The notes beneath the pieces were generated by a model. It worked only from the letters and a program-made list of their open reading frames with translations, did not search any database and was not told the origin of the DNA. A program made the translations under genes and the position numbers. DNA of 64,000 nucleotides from the NCBI GenBank assembly GCA_903813345.2, contig CAIIXF020000004.1, positions 25,051,985 through 25,115,984 of the forward strand. Reading direction: 5' to 3'. Below are positions 53,271-63,444 of this stretch, piece by piece (the stretch's first letter is position 1; the number at the start of each line of letters is the position of its first letter). The stretch is from Owenia fusiformis (taxonomy: Eukaryota; Annelida; Polychaeta; Sabellida; Oweniidae).

Positions 53271-54610
53271 TCAATGATGATGTTTCTCGATGAATCCACT
53301 TCAAATTTTTGAGGAAATGTCGCAAATAGCATCAAGTTCACTGACTCCATCAAAGGTTCGGCAAACTGAGCGTTCATACGAACTTGCCCTCTCTTTATAA
53401 GAGGATAAGAAAACGTCTTGCTGGTTCTGTCTTGAGCCTGGATATCCCACTTAAAGATGGCGTAGCCAAAGGCGAACGATGCCTTATCAATTATTAATCC
53501 CTCGCTCTCATCGAGGTCTGAGAATAAACGATCATATTCGTTGGCGTATTGACTTTTGAAGGCGACATCTCCAAAAACTGGTCTCAGAGCTCTTCCGGGA
53601 ACGCTGGTTCCATCCACTGCAACTTCTAAAAAGTTTACTTTGAAGTGGTGATAGTTGAATGGATTCAGGTTGTAAGCTCCACTGGTAGCGTTTGATTTAA
53701 CGAAAACTATCAGGAGTCTAGAAGGAACGCTACCTTGAAACGCGTCGTGTATGTTGTAACTGTTCAATCCTTGCGGAATCGTCCAAACGCGTATCTGGTT
53801 CTGTTCATATGGATACACTACATTGCGTTCTTTCAGTTCTGCTTCATAGGAGGTCAGGATACCAGGGGATACCGACACCATGGGTACTAACAAATGGGTT
53901 TCGAGTAGTTCAATTCGAAAGTCTGCATCCTGTGCATTCGACATGAGGTAAAATGCATCTCTTCCAGGAATCAACTTCACATTGATTTGTATCCCATTCA
54001 AGATGTAGCGATCCATTTCGAAGAGATCCTGCAAAATGTTTCCTTGAAGCTCTATCTCTCTGGATGCCATCGTGAGTGTAGCTCTCGTCTTTAACCCAGC
54101 GTTGTTCCCAGAAATCGCATTGCTGTCATCCATAAATGTAGAATTCTGTATGGTTGCTTTATCTTTGTAGAAAAATTCATTCTGCAATCTCGAGTTATGG
54201 GCATCTGGCGATTGCTTCAACAACCGTTTCAAGTGCGCCTTGTATGGATAGTATAAGCTATGAGTGCTGACAATTTGCTGGTTTAACTGTATCTCCACCT
54301 GCGACCACATGGCGTGTAGCAGTCCGGTTACTGGAGCTACGTTAGATGTTGAAGCCCCAAAGTCTAAATCACTTCCATCGCCTTTGGTTACTTTAAGCTT
54401 CAAGAAAAGTTTGGTTCCTTTCAGGTTTATGAACTGTGAAGAGTTATTCGGAATCACAAATTCCACTGGTGTACCATGCGAGATTGGGTTCACTGGTCTA
54501 ATTTCGACATAGTTGACGGATGTCACGCTGGTTTGAGTATTCGGTATCTCGAATAAGTTTAGTTCTGAATTCAAAACATCTTTACTCATCTGATCTATTT
54601 TGAATGCCAT
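53267..54610 (-). CDS. Major capsid protein (double jelly-roll type)
   Basis: 447 residues. The N-terminus ELNLFEIPNTQTSV, followed by a TPVEFVIP and FINLKGTKLFLKLKV strand pattern, is characteristic of Polinton major capsid proteins, and the length fits two jelly-roll domains. It should form the capsomers of an icosahedral particle. The start at 54610 overlaps the preceding gene by 16 bases; an inner Met (54589) would leave a 5-base gap. The stop overlaps the protease start as ATGA. Confidence 0.92.
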   Translation of the reverse strand: MAFKIDQMSKDVLNSELNLFEIPNTQTSVTSVNYVEIRPVNPISHGTPVEFVIPNNSSQFINLKGTKLFLKLKVTKGDGSDLDFGASTSNVAPVTGLLHAMWSQVEIQLNQQIVSTHSLYYPYKAHLKRLLKQSPDAHNSRLQNEFFYKDKATIQNSTFMDDSNAISGNNAGLKTRATLTMASREIELQGNILQDLFEMDRYILNGIQINVKLIPGRDAFYLMSNAQDADFRIELLETHLLVPMVSVSPGILTSYEAELKERNVVYPYEQNQIRVWTIPQGLNSYNIHDAFQGSVPSRLLIVFVKSNATSGAYNLNPFNYHHFKVNFLEVAVDGTSVPGRALRPVFGDVAFKSQYANEYDRLFSDLDESEGLIIDKASFAFGYAIFKWDIQAQDRTSKTFSYPLIKRGQVRMNAQFAEPLMESVNLMLFATFPQKFEVDSSRNIIIE

Positions 54611-54969
54611 AATTGATATTCGGATGACTTGTTTTGCGTTTTAGCTTTTTTCTTTGAAGGTGTATTATTGTTTTTCTTCCTCTTCTGAGTAGTCTTACTA
54701 CTGTGTGCAGTAGTTGAGACTGTTTCTTCCAACTTTCTCTTTGATCCTTTGTTCGCCTCTTTTTCCCTGTTCAGTTTAGACTCAGCGCGTTCCACTGCTG
54801 CCAGCGTAGGGGAGGTGACAGTTATTGGTTCTTTTATAGCGTCGATAGCTATCCACTTTGTCCTGTTCCTCCCGTGTCCCGTTTGCGTGATAACTTTACC
54901 CAGTCGGCTTGCTCTGATAAGCTTACCCCACTTCTCTGTGTTATCTATATACGGCACCAGTTTTGGCAT
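54595..54969 (-). CDS. Basic Polinton protein, possible virion core protein (124 aa)
   Basis: 124 residues: an ordered N-terminal half (MPKLVPYIDNTEKWGKLIRA, TKWIAIDAI) and a very Lys-rich, low-complexity tail (KRKKNNNTPSKKKAKTQNK). The charge suggests DNA binding in the particle. It starts one base after the stop of the minor capsid gene and overlaps the major capsid gene. The role is inferred from position and composition only. Confidence 0.7.
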   Translation of the reverse strand: MPKLVPYIDNTEKWGKLIRASRLGKVITQTGHGRNRTKWIAIDAIKEPITVTSPTLAAVERAESKLNREKEANKGSKRKLEETVSTTAHSSKTTQKRKKNNNTPSKKKAKTQNKSSEYQLWHSK

Positions 54970-54970
54970 G

Positions 54971-55414
54971 CTAGTTTGTGTCAGAAGTCTTGAGATGTAG
55001 TGTGCAGGTGATCCGCTGATTGTTAAATGACACAGATGTGTTATCCTGTCCTCTTATATATACTCGCACGCGATCGAACTGATTACTACTTAAAGATGTA
55101 TAAAGCACTGGATTGAAGTGTATCCATCTGTCTGCAGCATTGATCCTTCGGAGAATTGGTCGCTTTACAGTGCTGACTATGTGTTCGTTAATTAGGTCGC
55201 AGAACACATCCAAATAGACTAAACCGGATTGGTTAGATAGTGGTGGAATAGCAATTTCTACTAGGCCTAATTTCCAGTTATGTCCATGCAGGATTTGATA
55301 ACTCGGTAATTTTACTGTGAAATCTTCACTGGTATTCTGAGAAAAATATTTTTGAGAATCTTTACTGTCTAAATATAGGTATAGATCCGTCATATTTCCT
55401 CCTACGGAGCTCAA
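54971..55414 (-). CDS. Minor capsid (penton-like) protein, single jelly-roll type
   Basis: 147 residues from 55414, or 140 from the Met at 55393. FTVKLPSYQILHGHNWKLGL followed by VEIAIPP is the recurrent signature of Polinton minor capsid proteins; such proteins form the vertices. It overlaps the gene before it by up to 53 bases and is followed after one base by the basic protein, part of a tightly packed minus-strand module. Confidence 0.85.
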   Translation of the reverse strand: MSSVGGNMTDLYLYLDSKDSQKYFSQNTSEDFTVKLPSYQILHGHNWKLGLVEIAIPPLSNQSGLVYLDVFCDLINEHIVSTVKRPILRRINAADRWIHFNPVLYTSLSSNQFDRVRVYIRGQDNTSVSFNNQRITCTLHLKTSDTN

Positions 55415-55625
55415 TCAGCAGACGATCATAGGCTTCAGTCACCTGCTCACTTAAATGTGGTTGTCTTTTAAGCACTAATCCCTTATATACTTTCAATGTC
55501 ACTAGACGACCTTGATTGATGATATTATCAGCAAACATTTGCTCTATGATATTCTTAAAAGACTTTATGTCATCAGCTATGCATAAATTTGAGGAAGTCA
55601 GTCTGTCCTCTATGCTTTTCTCCAT
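55362..55625 (-). CDS. Small Polinton protein with a possible BH1-like motif (87 aa)
   Basis: 87 residues. The segment MFADNIINQGRLVTLKVYKG (residues 30-49) resembles the BH1 region of Bcl-2-type proteins: Asn-x-Gly-Arg followed by a hydrophobic pattern. The protein is much shorter than a normal Bcl-2 fold, so this may be chance. It is the first gene of the minus-strand module, with TATATAAG 35 bases upstream. Its end overlaps the minor capsid gene. Otherwise unrecognised. Confidence 0.6.
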   Translation of the reverse strand: MEKSIEDRLTSSNLCIADDIKSFKNIIEQMFADNIINQGRLVTLKVYKGLVLKRQPHLSEQVTEAYDRLLIELRRRKYDGSIPIFRQ

Positions 55626-55659
55626 CTCGTATAATGAGCATATACATATACATGTTAAA

Positions 55660-55667
55660 CTTATATA
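55660..55667 (-). promoter_or_regulatory. TATA box for the capsid-module transcript
   Basis: TATATAAG on the minus strand, 35 bases upstream of the ATG at 55625. The next four genes downstream have no comparable box and overlap or abut, which suggests one transcript. Confidence 0.6.
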
Positions 55668-55830
55668 CAGTCCCTAATGCAAGCCGGGAAAGATCTTGTC
55701 AACCTTGTTACTGAGCAACCTTATAAACAAGCTCAAATCTGAACAGTCTCAAGGGTTTGTATGTAGCACTGTAGAGCTTAAACTTTGGGTTCGTTTATTT
55801 TCAACATAGATCCGCTATTTCATCCATCGT

Positions 55831-56562
55831 ATTCCCGGGTTTGTTTAATGCTATACACTAACTCGCTACAGCGAAATGACTGAAGCTAATAACCATTGAA
55901 AGAATACTACACACTAACTCGCTACAGCGAAATTGCTATTTCGGCCATCGTATTCCCGGGGTCTGTTAAATGCTATACAATAACTCGCTACAGCGAAATG
56001 AGTGAATCTAATAACCATCGAAAGAATACTACACACTAACTCGCTCCAGCGAAATTCCTATTTCGGCCATCGTATTCCCGGGGTCTGTTTAATGTTATAC
56101 ATAAACTCGCTATAGCAAAATGTCTGAAGCTAATAACCATCGAAAGAATACTACACACTAACTCGCTACAGCGAAATTGCTATTTCGGCCATCGTATTCC
56201 CGGGGTCTGTTAAATGCTATACAATAACACGCTACAGCGAAATGACTGAATCTAATAACCATCGAAAGAATACTACACACTAACTCGCTACAGCGAAATT
56301 GCTATTTCGGCCATCGTATTCCCGGGGTCTGTTAAATGCTACTAACTCGCTACAGCGAAATGACTGAAGCTAATAAATATCGAAAGAATACTACACACTA
56401 ACTCGCTACAGCGAAATTCCTATTTCGGCCATCGTATTCCCGGGGTCTGTTAAATGCATATACACTTACTCGCTACAGCGAAATGACTGAAGCTTAAAAC
56501 CATGGAAAGAATACTACACACTAACTCGCTCCAGCGAAATTCCTATTTCGGCCATCGTACTA
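55831..56562. repeat. 122-bp-period array with dyads every ~60 bp (iteron-like)
   Basis: Six units (attcccggg at 55831, 55952, 56074, 56196, 56318 and 56436; spacing 118-122 bp) and a partial end. Each unit carries two copies of the dyad TCGCT-AC-AGCGA, twelve in total (55863, 55919, 55985, 56041, 56107, 56163, 56229, 56285, 56347, 56403, 56470, 56526), alternately about 56 and 66 bp apart; eight are exact. Every second dyad is joined to another inverted repeat (CGAAAT-4 nt-ATTTCG). It lies between the capsid module and the right end. Confidence 0.9.
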
Positions 56563-59163
56563 ATAGCATTAGAAACTATGTCTTTGTACCCTGTATATGA
56601 GATAACAATCCTTATTAGAATTACAATTAAAGGGATCGCAAAGATGAGATAAGACTGTTACTATGCTACTATAACTCTTACTTGATTATGAAGCTCGTTA
56701 TTTGGCAGTGACTCTAAAAAGATTACTTTCAACTTTAATGTTGATTGAGACTCAAACCTTCAATGTCCTACATCGTTTCAATTTAAAGTTTAGGGAACAC
56801 TGGCATGCTTTTGAAACATAACTTTTGTTGCTACTTTAAATAATTTCTATTCAATGGTTATACGATGTGAAATAAACATATGGTTATCTGCTATCACATA
56901 AGTACCGACTGGTATATCAGTGGCGAGTCAATTTAATTTAAAGTGTAATTGGTTGATAAGTATCACGTGTGTCTCTACCTATAACCACCTTTGGTCAGTA
57001 TCATCAACTCCTACATATTATCAGGTTCCAACGTGTCGCATCCTTCACTTCTCGATACAATGATACAGTAGCGGACAGTGACAAGGAATATAACGACTAT
57101 TCGACATGCCTCAATATATCAGTACAATCTGTAGAGGCCATGGATTTGTCATGGAAGTTAACCATATGGAAGCTCATTTAACCGAATAATATTTACCTCT
57201 TTGTATTCTGAATAATAAACTCTTTGAATTACAGTGCTACATTGCGTAAACCATAGGAAATACGCTTAGCTTCTTGTAATTTTAGCATGAGGACTGAAAC
57301 ACGTGCTAAAACATATGCTTCAGAAATCGTGCTGCTGGAACAAGTGAATTTTAAACAGAAATCTGACAAAGAAGGACAACATTTCTTTGGTGAGTTTTAA
57401 TTATATTCAATGTAAGATAAACAACTAAGTTAAGGTGGTACGTGGTTTTTGGAGACTGGCATGTCCGACCCCTAAAACCCTTCACACTCATTTTCAATCG
57501 CTTAATCCAGACCCGTAATACATTTCTTGGACCTTAATTGAGGTGTTAAAATGTTTTGGTCCTCTAATTTCTGATGTTTTTGAGAGTCAATGTGATTTCC
57601 TATGTAAGCGCACTTACACAATTTGATTTTTTAGTCTCCTAATTTAAGTGAAAAATATTTTCAGGCTGGTATTTGAAGACAAATTTGCATTTCAGACCCA
57701 GTGGAGCTTTCGTCATATTTTCCAAACGATTATATGTTAGATAGCTCATTAATTTATTCATCAATGCCTTTACACAACCTTGTCTAGTAGGACAGGTGTC
57801 TACTTTGCTAAACACAAGATATCCTTATTCATAAGTAAACTATTTTTAAGTGGTTTTGCATTGTAGCATGTTTTCCGAAATGCACCACGACACCTTTTTA
57901 CTCCAACTAACCATCTTATTCGTTTTCCAGGTACGAGCTAATTGGATTAGAAACTAGACAAACAGGATAAAATAACAGTTGCATCTCAACAAAGTGCGAA
58001 ACGGTACACCATGAACCTGTTCTGATGGAAATTTACCGGACTATGATAAGTGTCTACTACGATCCTTCAGCGTGAATTATAATATTATAATATAAAATAC
58101 AGGTAATAAATATACACAATGCTATAAAGATTTTGTTGTGTACTTACCAAATATTTGAAGTGTTCTTTTTCCTTGAAAATCTTGACCCATACCCCTTCCT
58201 CTTATAGCGCTAGATTATGTAAGTTTGTGTACATTGTTATCAATAACACGGGCGGTGTTTATCTTATCTGAATCCCGAGGAGGCTATCTATTCAGAAAGG
58301 AGTAGGTGACATATTGGGGCTCCCCAAGGGTTATGTGACAAGGCGACCGGACCTCTAAAATGTGACGTTAAGGTATTTCAAAAACGAACAAATGTGACAA
58401 ATAAATCCTTGCAAGTGACAATTTTGTATATTTATCCGACTGACAAGTGTTTTGAAAGTGACAAAATAGATAATTCGTTCCGAATGTAATTGGATGCAAG
58501 ACGACTAATTCCAACCAGTAATCAAACGATGGAACATAACGGATGTTTGTTGCATTAAATGCTTTGACTCACTAAAAAGAAATGAATCTGAGAAAATATG
58601 GCAAGTAAATTTTAAATGTGACAAAAGCGTCCTCAATGCCCCCTCTTGGGAGCCCTTACATTCATTTAGCCTCTTACAGATGTTGTCTTACCCATATTAT
58701 CTTATCTTTATCTTATCCGAATCTAGATCTTGCACGGGTTGGTTCGGGAGGCTAAAACCATTTAGAAGGGACTCATTTAGCCTCTAGCTTGTTTATCTGA
58801 ATCCAATGTCGTAATTTAATTTGAATCCACTGCTAGATTAAAACATTACTCATCGGTATAAAAAGTTACTTCCCGGGGCTCATCTTAATGATGGGAGATT
58901 TAGCTTCTTGTAGGTCTTGTCTCGAATAAATCAGTCTTGAATAACTTTGTCCACAAGTTGAGCAAAAAATCTCTTATTACCATGAACACCTTCTCATCTC
59001 CAGGAGGCTATTCTTGGACATGTTATGCAAGGTTGAATCCTGTTATATCACTGTTATCTTTATCTTATATCATACTGATCACATGTTATGCAAGGTTGAA
59101 TCCTGGACATGTTATGCAAGGTTGAATCCACTGTTATATCACTGTTATCTTACTGTTATATCA
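56563..59163. other. Polinton right arm, no supported gene
   Basis: 2.6 kb without a recognisable coding region. A 70-codon frame at 56969-57181 followed by AATAAA is the only candidate and has no domain. Probable MITE insertions are 57432-57897 (aaggtggtacgtggt versus accacgacacctt) and about 58316-58660 (GGGGCTCCC ends, several GTGACAA motifs). Degenerate copies of a gaggctat...catttag segment lie near 58285, 58748 and 59003, and three copies of a catgttatgcaaggttgaat motif (59018-59130) adjoin the TIR. Confidence 0.6.
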
Positions 59164-59228
59164 CTGTTATCTTATCTCTGTTATCTCTGTTGGATCCTTG
59201 CTGCTGGATTAGAACGGATTATACTACT
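59164..59228 (-). repeat. Polinton right terminal inverted repeat (65 bp)
   Basis: Exact inverted copy of 45216-45280, ending ...GGATTATACTACT. Confidence 0.95.
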
Positions 59229-59234
59229 TACAGC
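59229..59234. repeat. Polinton target-site duplication, right copy (TACAGC)
   Basis: TACAGC directly follows the right terminal repeat and matches 45210-45215 exactly. Confidence 0.95.
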
Positions 59235-59933
59235 AGCACACACTCCATTGTTTACAGCGTTATTACCAGCATTTTTATATTTTCAAATTATGATCAATTA
59301 AGCATATAAGCACGACATTCTTACAAAGAGTTATTATTTTTAATCGAATTATACAACAATGTAATAATATGTAATTGGTCTGCCAACAAGCTCGGGTTAT
59401 TCACTCTACTATACCTAACCCCTAGAAAATTAGAAATGCATAAGATACTCCGTTTGTCTGATTGAATTGTTTAGTATATTTTAGAAAGTACCTTATTATT
59501 TAACATGAACAGTCATCCGATAAACCATTAATAAGGGTCAGACAAATAAAAACAAATAACAGAAACATTACTAATAAGCCAAATGGGTTGCTCATGAACA
59601 CAAAATGCAAGGTATAGTAGAGTGTTATTAGTTTACATGTACATGTACTCATTTTCATTTTCGGAATCTGACATGCTGAATCAACACAGTAATATCTGAG
59701 ACCATCAAACATAAACGATTTTATGTTAGTCTCAGGTAATATACAATACTTTCGTGATTTTTGTCATATCTGATTCTGAGATTTCAAATTATAATTTGTT
59801 AATGTTTTTCAATAAAGGAGTGGTATCGATATGGAGAACTTTTTGAAACATAAAAAATGCTTTCATCTATATTGTTTTAGAAAACACACCAAACACTTGA
59901 CAATGTTTTGCTCTTGGTATCATGTTTCCAGAG
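59235..59933. other. Intergenic, no gene seen
   Basis: AT-rich host sequence after the Polinton. Short open frames here have no recognisable content. Confidence 0.5.
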
Positions 59934-60230
59934 TGAAATGAAACATCTTTCCGAACTTCATTGGAACAAAACGACATAAACACAACATGTTTAGGTCTCT
60001 CAATATTGTAATTGTACAAAGGAAATTTTGGTTGATTTTAAAGTATCTTGTTAATGAAATAAAAGGTTTATCCTGATTTTTATCTATTTTGGGAGGATTT
60101 TGTTTTAATTTTTTGAATACTTTTTTTAAAATCAACCAAAGTTTGTATAACTATAATATTGAGAGGTCTAAAAACATGTTTTATATGCTATTTTGTTCCA
60201 ACAAGGTCCGGAAAGACATTTTATTTCACA
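59934..60230. repeat. Foldback element with ~110-bp arms
   Basis: Left arm about 59934-60048 and right arm about 60115-60230 are imperfect inverted copies (landmarks: tttccgaact/aggtccggaaa, acatgtttaggtctctcaatatt, ttggttgattttaaa). Spacer about 65 bp. Non-coding; the open frames on each side are arm shadows. 60231-60719 shows nothing else. Confidence 0.75.
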
Positions 60231-60719
60231 ATTGCATTAAAAAAACAAAAAATGTTAACAAAAACAGTTATATAAAATATTTCTAAATAATTTTCGCCTT
60301 TTCCTTTTTTTGTGTCGATCGAACACATCGCAACCCCCACCCCTCCATAACTTAAAAACCAAGCAATAGACTGTCATATTTGAAATCTACATGTAAAAGT
60401 ACACTAGAAATATGGTTTCAAAAATTGTTTATCAACTTTGAAAATCTAATTATTTTGAAATTGTGACTTCTAGTTCGGGGAGATTCCCCATAGACCCCAT
60501 GTTATGAAATCACAAAAAGTGAAATGTATTTTCTTGTGTTGGACAGATAGCATTTTCCTTTACTCGACATGTCTTAATTTGCATAACTATAAAAAACGTA
60601 AGGGGGATATGAAAATTGAACCACTAAAACAGATGTTATTTAAGTTAAAGGGAACTTTCTAGTATACCCGCCATGCTATCTGACCCAAACGAGCCACCTG
60701 GTGGTGGAACTGGTAACTA

Positions 60720-61200
60720 GGGGACAGCGGGGCAAGACGGACACCCTAAGAGCAGTCATTTTTTAACAGCTTGTAAAGATATTTTGCCAGGGTTTCTGTC
60801 CGCTGAACCCATGTTTATTGAAACAAGGAACATTGGTTCTCTGAGATACAATGGTATTGCTTTTGAAATAAATTTTTATGCCCCTCACTTTTAAAAAAAT
60901 TAGTTTTGTGTGGCCATGGGGTAAGAAAGGCCCCCGTGAGGCAAGAGGGGCTGTTCTATCAGAAACCTTTGAATTGTAGGTTTTACCAAAGTCTTACCGA
61001 AGTGGGGCAAAAAGGGCCACTTTATGGGGAAAGTGCCGCCGATTGAATCTGGCGCCTAAATGAAACAAAATGCACGGCGAGTGAGGTCGGTGCCATGATG
61101 ATCCCATGTCAGAATAATATCAGGCGATATATATTTTAAAACAATAAAATAAACTTGGTGGTCCATCTTGCCCCAAGGCCCTTCTTACCCCGCTGTCCCC
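60720..61200. mobile_element. 481-bp MITE with GGGGACAGCGGGG ends
   Basis: Inverted ends GGGGACAGCGGGGCAAGA and TCTTACCCCGCTGTCCCC with TA at each flank. Several internal GGGGCAAGA-like motifs repeat the end sequence. 61203-61427 holds nothing that I can support. Confidence 0.8.
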
Positions 61201-61428
61201 TACCTACTCGCTCCTGAGTTATTTGCTTTATAAGGCAGGGATTACATTTAAAACAGCCAATCAGGGCTTATGTTGCTACTGTTTCTAAGTACAGCACATT
61301 ACTATAGTAGCCTTGCCCAAGGCTGTTTCTTTTTTTTAATTTAAATTCATTTTCATATATAAGGCCTATAATTGAAAGTCAAGATAAACAAAAAATAATA
61401 CAGACTAGGCTAACAAAAGCATGCATAT

Positions 61429-61654
61429 CATTGGCGGATCAAGAAGCTAACAAAGGGGGGGGGGGATATTCAGTCAGAGAAAATGAGTTTGGTCCCCTAA
61501 AACCAAAAATTGGGCCCAAATTCTGGAAATTGATGGCCCATATTTTGATAATGTGGCCTTAAAAAGCTTAAAAAATAAAGGACAAATTATGCCCAAAAGC
61601 CCCATTTTTCTGGGGCAATGCCCCAAGGGCCCCCTCCCCCTGTATCCGCCAGTG
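61429..61654. mobile_element. MITE with CATTGGCGGATC ends
   Basis: Left end CATTGGCGGATC (61429) and right end ATCCGCCAGTG (to 61654), with CATAT on both sides as a possible duplication. It contains a G-run at about 61456. 61656-61975 shows no gene. Confidence 0.55.
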
Positions 61655-61977
61655 CATATACATGTACATGTACGTATACGACTTATATATTAGTAGCCAG
61701 TGTATAAAAAATAAAAATGTCATAAATAAAGCATTAAATGGATATTAACTCAAAATGAAAACGTCTGATCTTAAATAGTCGCCACATTATGAAAATCAAT
61801 AAACATATTTTCAGATCCGTTGATCACCAATTACAAGACTGTGTTGGGAAGGTGAAGTACACAGGGGAGGGGGTAACAAGTCTTGAGGGGATTTTTATAC
61901 GGTATGCCTATGTTAATTAAGCCATTTGCTTTATGTTTATCCGTATGTCTCTGATTCCCGGGATCTGATTAAAAGTA

Positions 61978-62876
61978 CACTCCCCTCCATAAGTTTGGCA
62001 ACCTTAGCTCCCTTATTGAACTACGGGTTAAAGCCTCTTCATGTTTGAATTTTTATTTAGATAACCTGCAAAATATATACTTATAATTCTGATGGAAATG
62101 TAAGTTGACTTCATTTCCAATGCCTCCAAATTTTCCCATTTTTTTAACAATTACAATAGGTCGAAAATTGATGATAAATCTGATGAATTTTTGAAAATCG
62201 ATATTCCCATGTAAACCAATGGGAAATGGTAGGTTTGCCGCAAGTCATATGACAGAATATTCATCCATCCAAGTTCTTGTAAAAGATACAAGTATAGTAG
62301 TCAATTGAATTTGCTAACTTATATAATAAAAAAAACTGAGACGTTTCTTCAGGTTGAACTGAAAAGGTTATAAGTCTTCAAAGTCAAAATTATTTTTTAA
62401 AAAACCATGGGCTTTCAAATAGGTAATTGAAAGCCCATGAAAAAACGAAAGCGAAAAAAGATTTTCAAAAATAACTTTGAAGCTCTGTAACTTTAGTATT
62501 CATAAAGTAAGCTGAACACTTAGCGTACAAAAAAGTTAGACAATTCAATTTTCTATATAAAAATAATTTTTGGTGAATCTTTTACTGGTTGGATATCCTG
62601 AAATCAGATTTGCCCCGAACTCACCATTTCCAATTGGTTTTCATGGGAATGACGATTTTCAAAAATTCATCAGATTTATCATCAATTTTCGACCTATTGT
62701 AATTGGGGGAAAAAATCGGAAAATTTGAAGGCATTGGAAATGAGTCAAATTACATTTCCATCAATAGTATAAGTGTTTGTCTCACAGGTTATGTAAATAA
62801 AAAATTCAAATATAAAGAGGCTTTAACACGTAGTTCAATGAGGGAGTTAGGGTTGCCAAACTTATGGAGGGGAGTG
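61978..62876. mobile_element. 899-bp MITE with ~265-bp inverted arms
   Basis: Starts CACTCCCCTCCATAAGTTTG and ends in its inverted copy, TA on both flanks (61976-61977 and 62877-62878). Arms run to about 62240 and from about 62625. The ends and TA target point to a Tc1/mariner-type non-autonomous element. The middle includes the CATGGGCTTTCAA palindrome. No transposase. Confidence 0.85.
62406..62439. repeat. Inverted repeat with CATGGGCTTTCAA arms, second occurrence
   Basis: 13-bp arms identical to those of 21500-21529, here around an 8-bp centre (ATAGGTAA), in the middle of the 899-bp MITE. Confidence 0.9.
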
Positions 62877-63102
62877 TATGTCTCCTTTCAATTGTTAAAA
62901 ATCAAGATAAACATAAAACGTTTTGGGCCAGCGGGTTTAGGGTTTTTTAATGGATCATAAAAAACAAGGTCTCAAAAGAAATGAATTTCAGAATGCATAC
63001 TGCTTCACAAATTGTTGGAACGAGATAAGCTCTATGCCTAGCTACAAGATCACCCCCCCCCCCCCACTTGACTAAACACCTTCTCACAATTGTATGAAAG
63101 GC

Positions 63103-63444
63103 TCGGGGGTTTCACTCCAATATACCTCTTAATACCTATGTGCCGCGCCAAAGACCCCGTTAGAGCATTTTTTCCCCATGTGAATTTCCGTGCTCAGGAT
63201 TGTAAGTTTCCATGTATACTTCCTCTCTGACTTATATAGCTGAGACTAACATAACACACATCGATTTTTAGCATTTTTGTAGAAAGACTGGTTTTGACTT
63301 ACAAAAGCTCTCTCGATCTCTAGCTCTTCAACAATTTCCATGTTTTTTCCTCTCAGGTTGGCAGGTTCCATGGTTTATGGCCTAAGCCAAAATTGCCCGT
63401 GCTGCACATACCTACCAAAAACTATTTAGAGTGAACCCCCCGGG
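63103..63444. mobile_element. MITE, copy 2 of the GGGGGTTTCACTC family
   Basis: Ends tcgggggtttcactccaa and agtgaaccccccggg; the interior is shared with 29049-29316. Preceded by a run of C (about 63053-63066). Confidence 0.75.

Larger units (their letters stand above)
45216..59228. mobile_element. Complete Polinton/Maverick element, 14,013 bp
   Basis: Identical 65-bp terminal inverted repeats (45216-45280 and 59164-59228, starting AGTAGTATAATCCG), a perfect 6-bp target duplication and the full hallmark gene set: protein-primed DNA polymerase, integrase, packaging ATPase, adenain-like protease, and major and minor capsid proteins. The polymerase lies on the plus strand from the left end; all other genes are on the minus strand and converge on it. 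The perfect TIR and TSD indicate a recent insertion. The only visible damage is a frame break in an A-run at the polymerase N-terminus. Confidence 0.97.

Noticed and set aside
59014-59301. 95-codon frame at the Polinton right end
   Set aside because: It reads across the terminal repeat and repeated catgttatgcaagg motifs; not a gene.
62703-62960. 85-codon frame near the right end
   Set aside because: It lies mostly in the right inverted arm of the 899-bp MITE.
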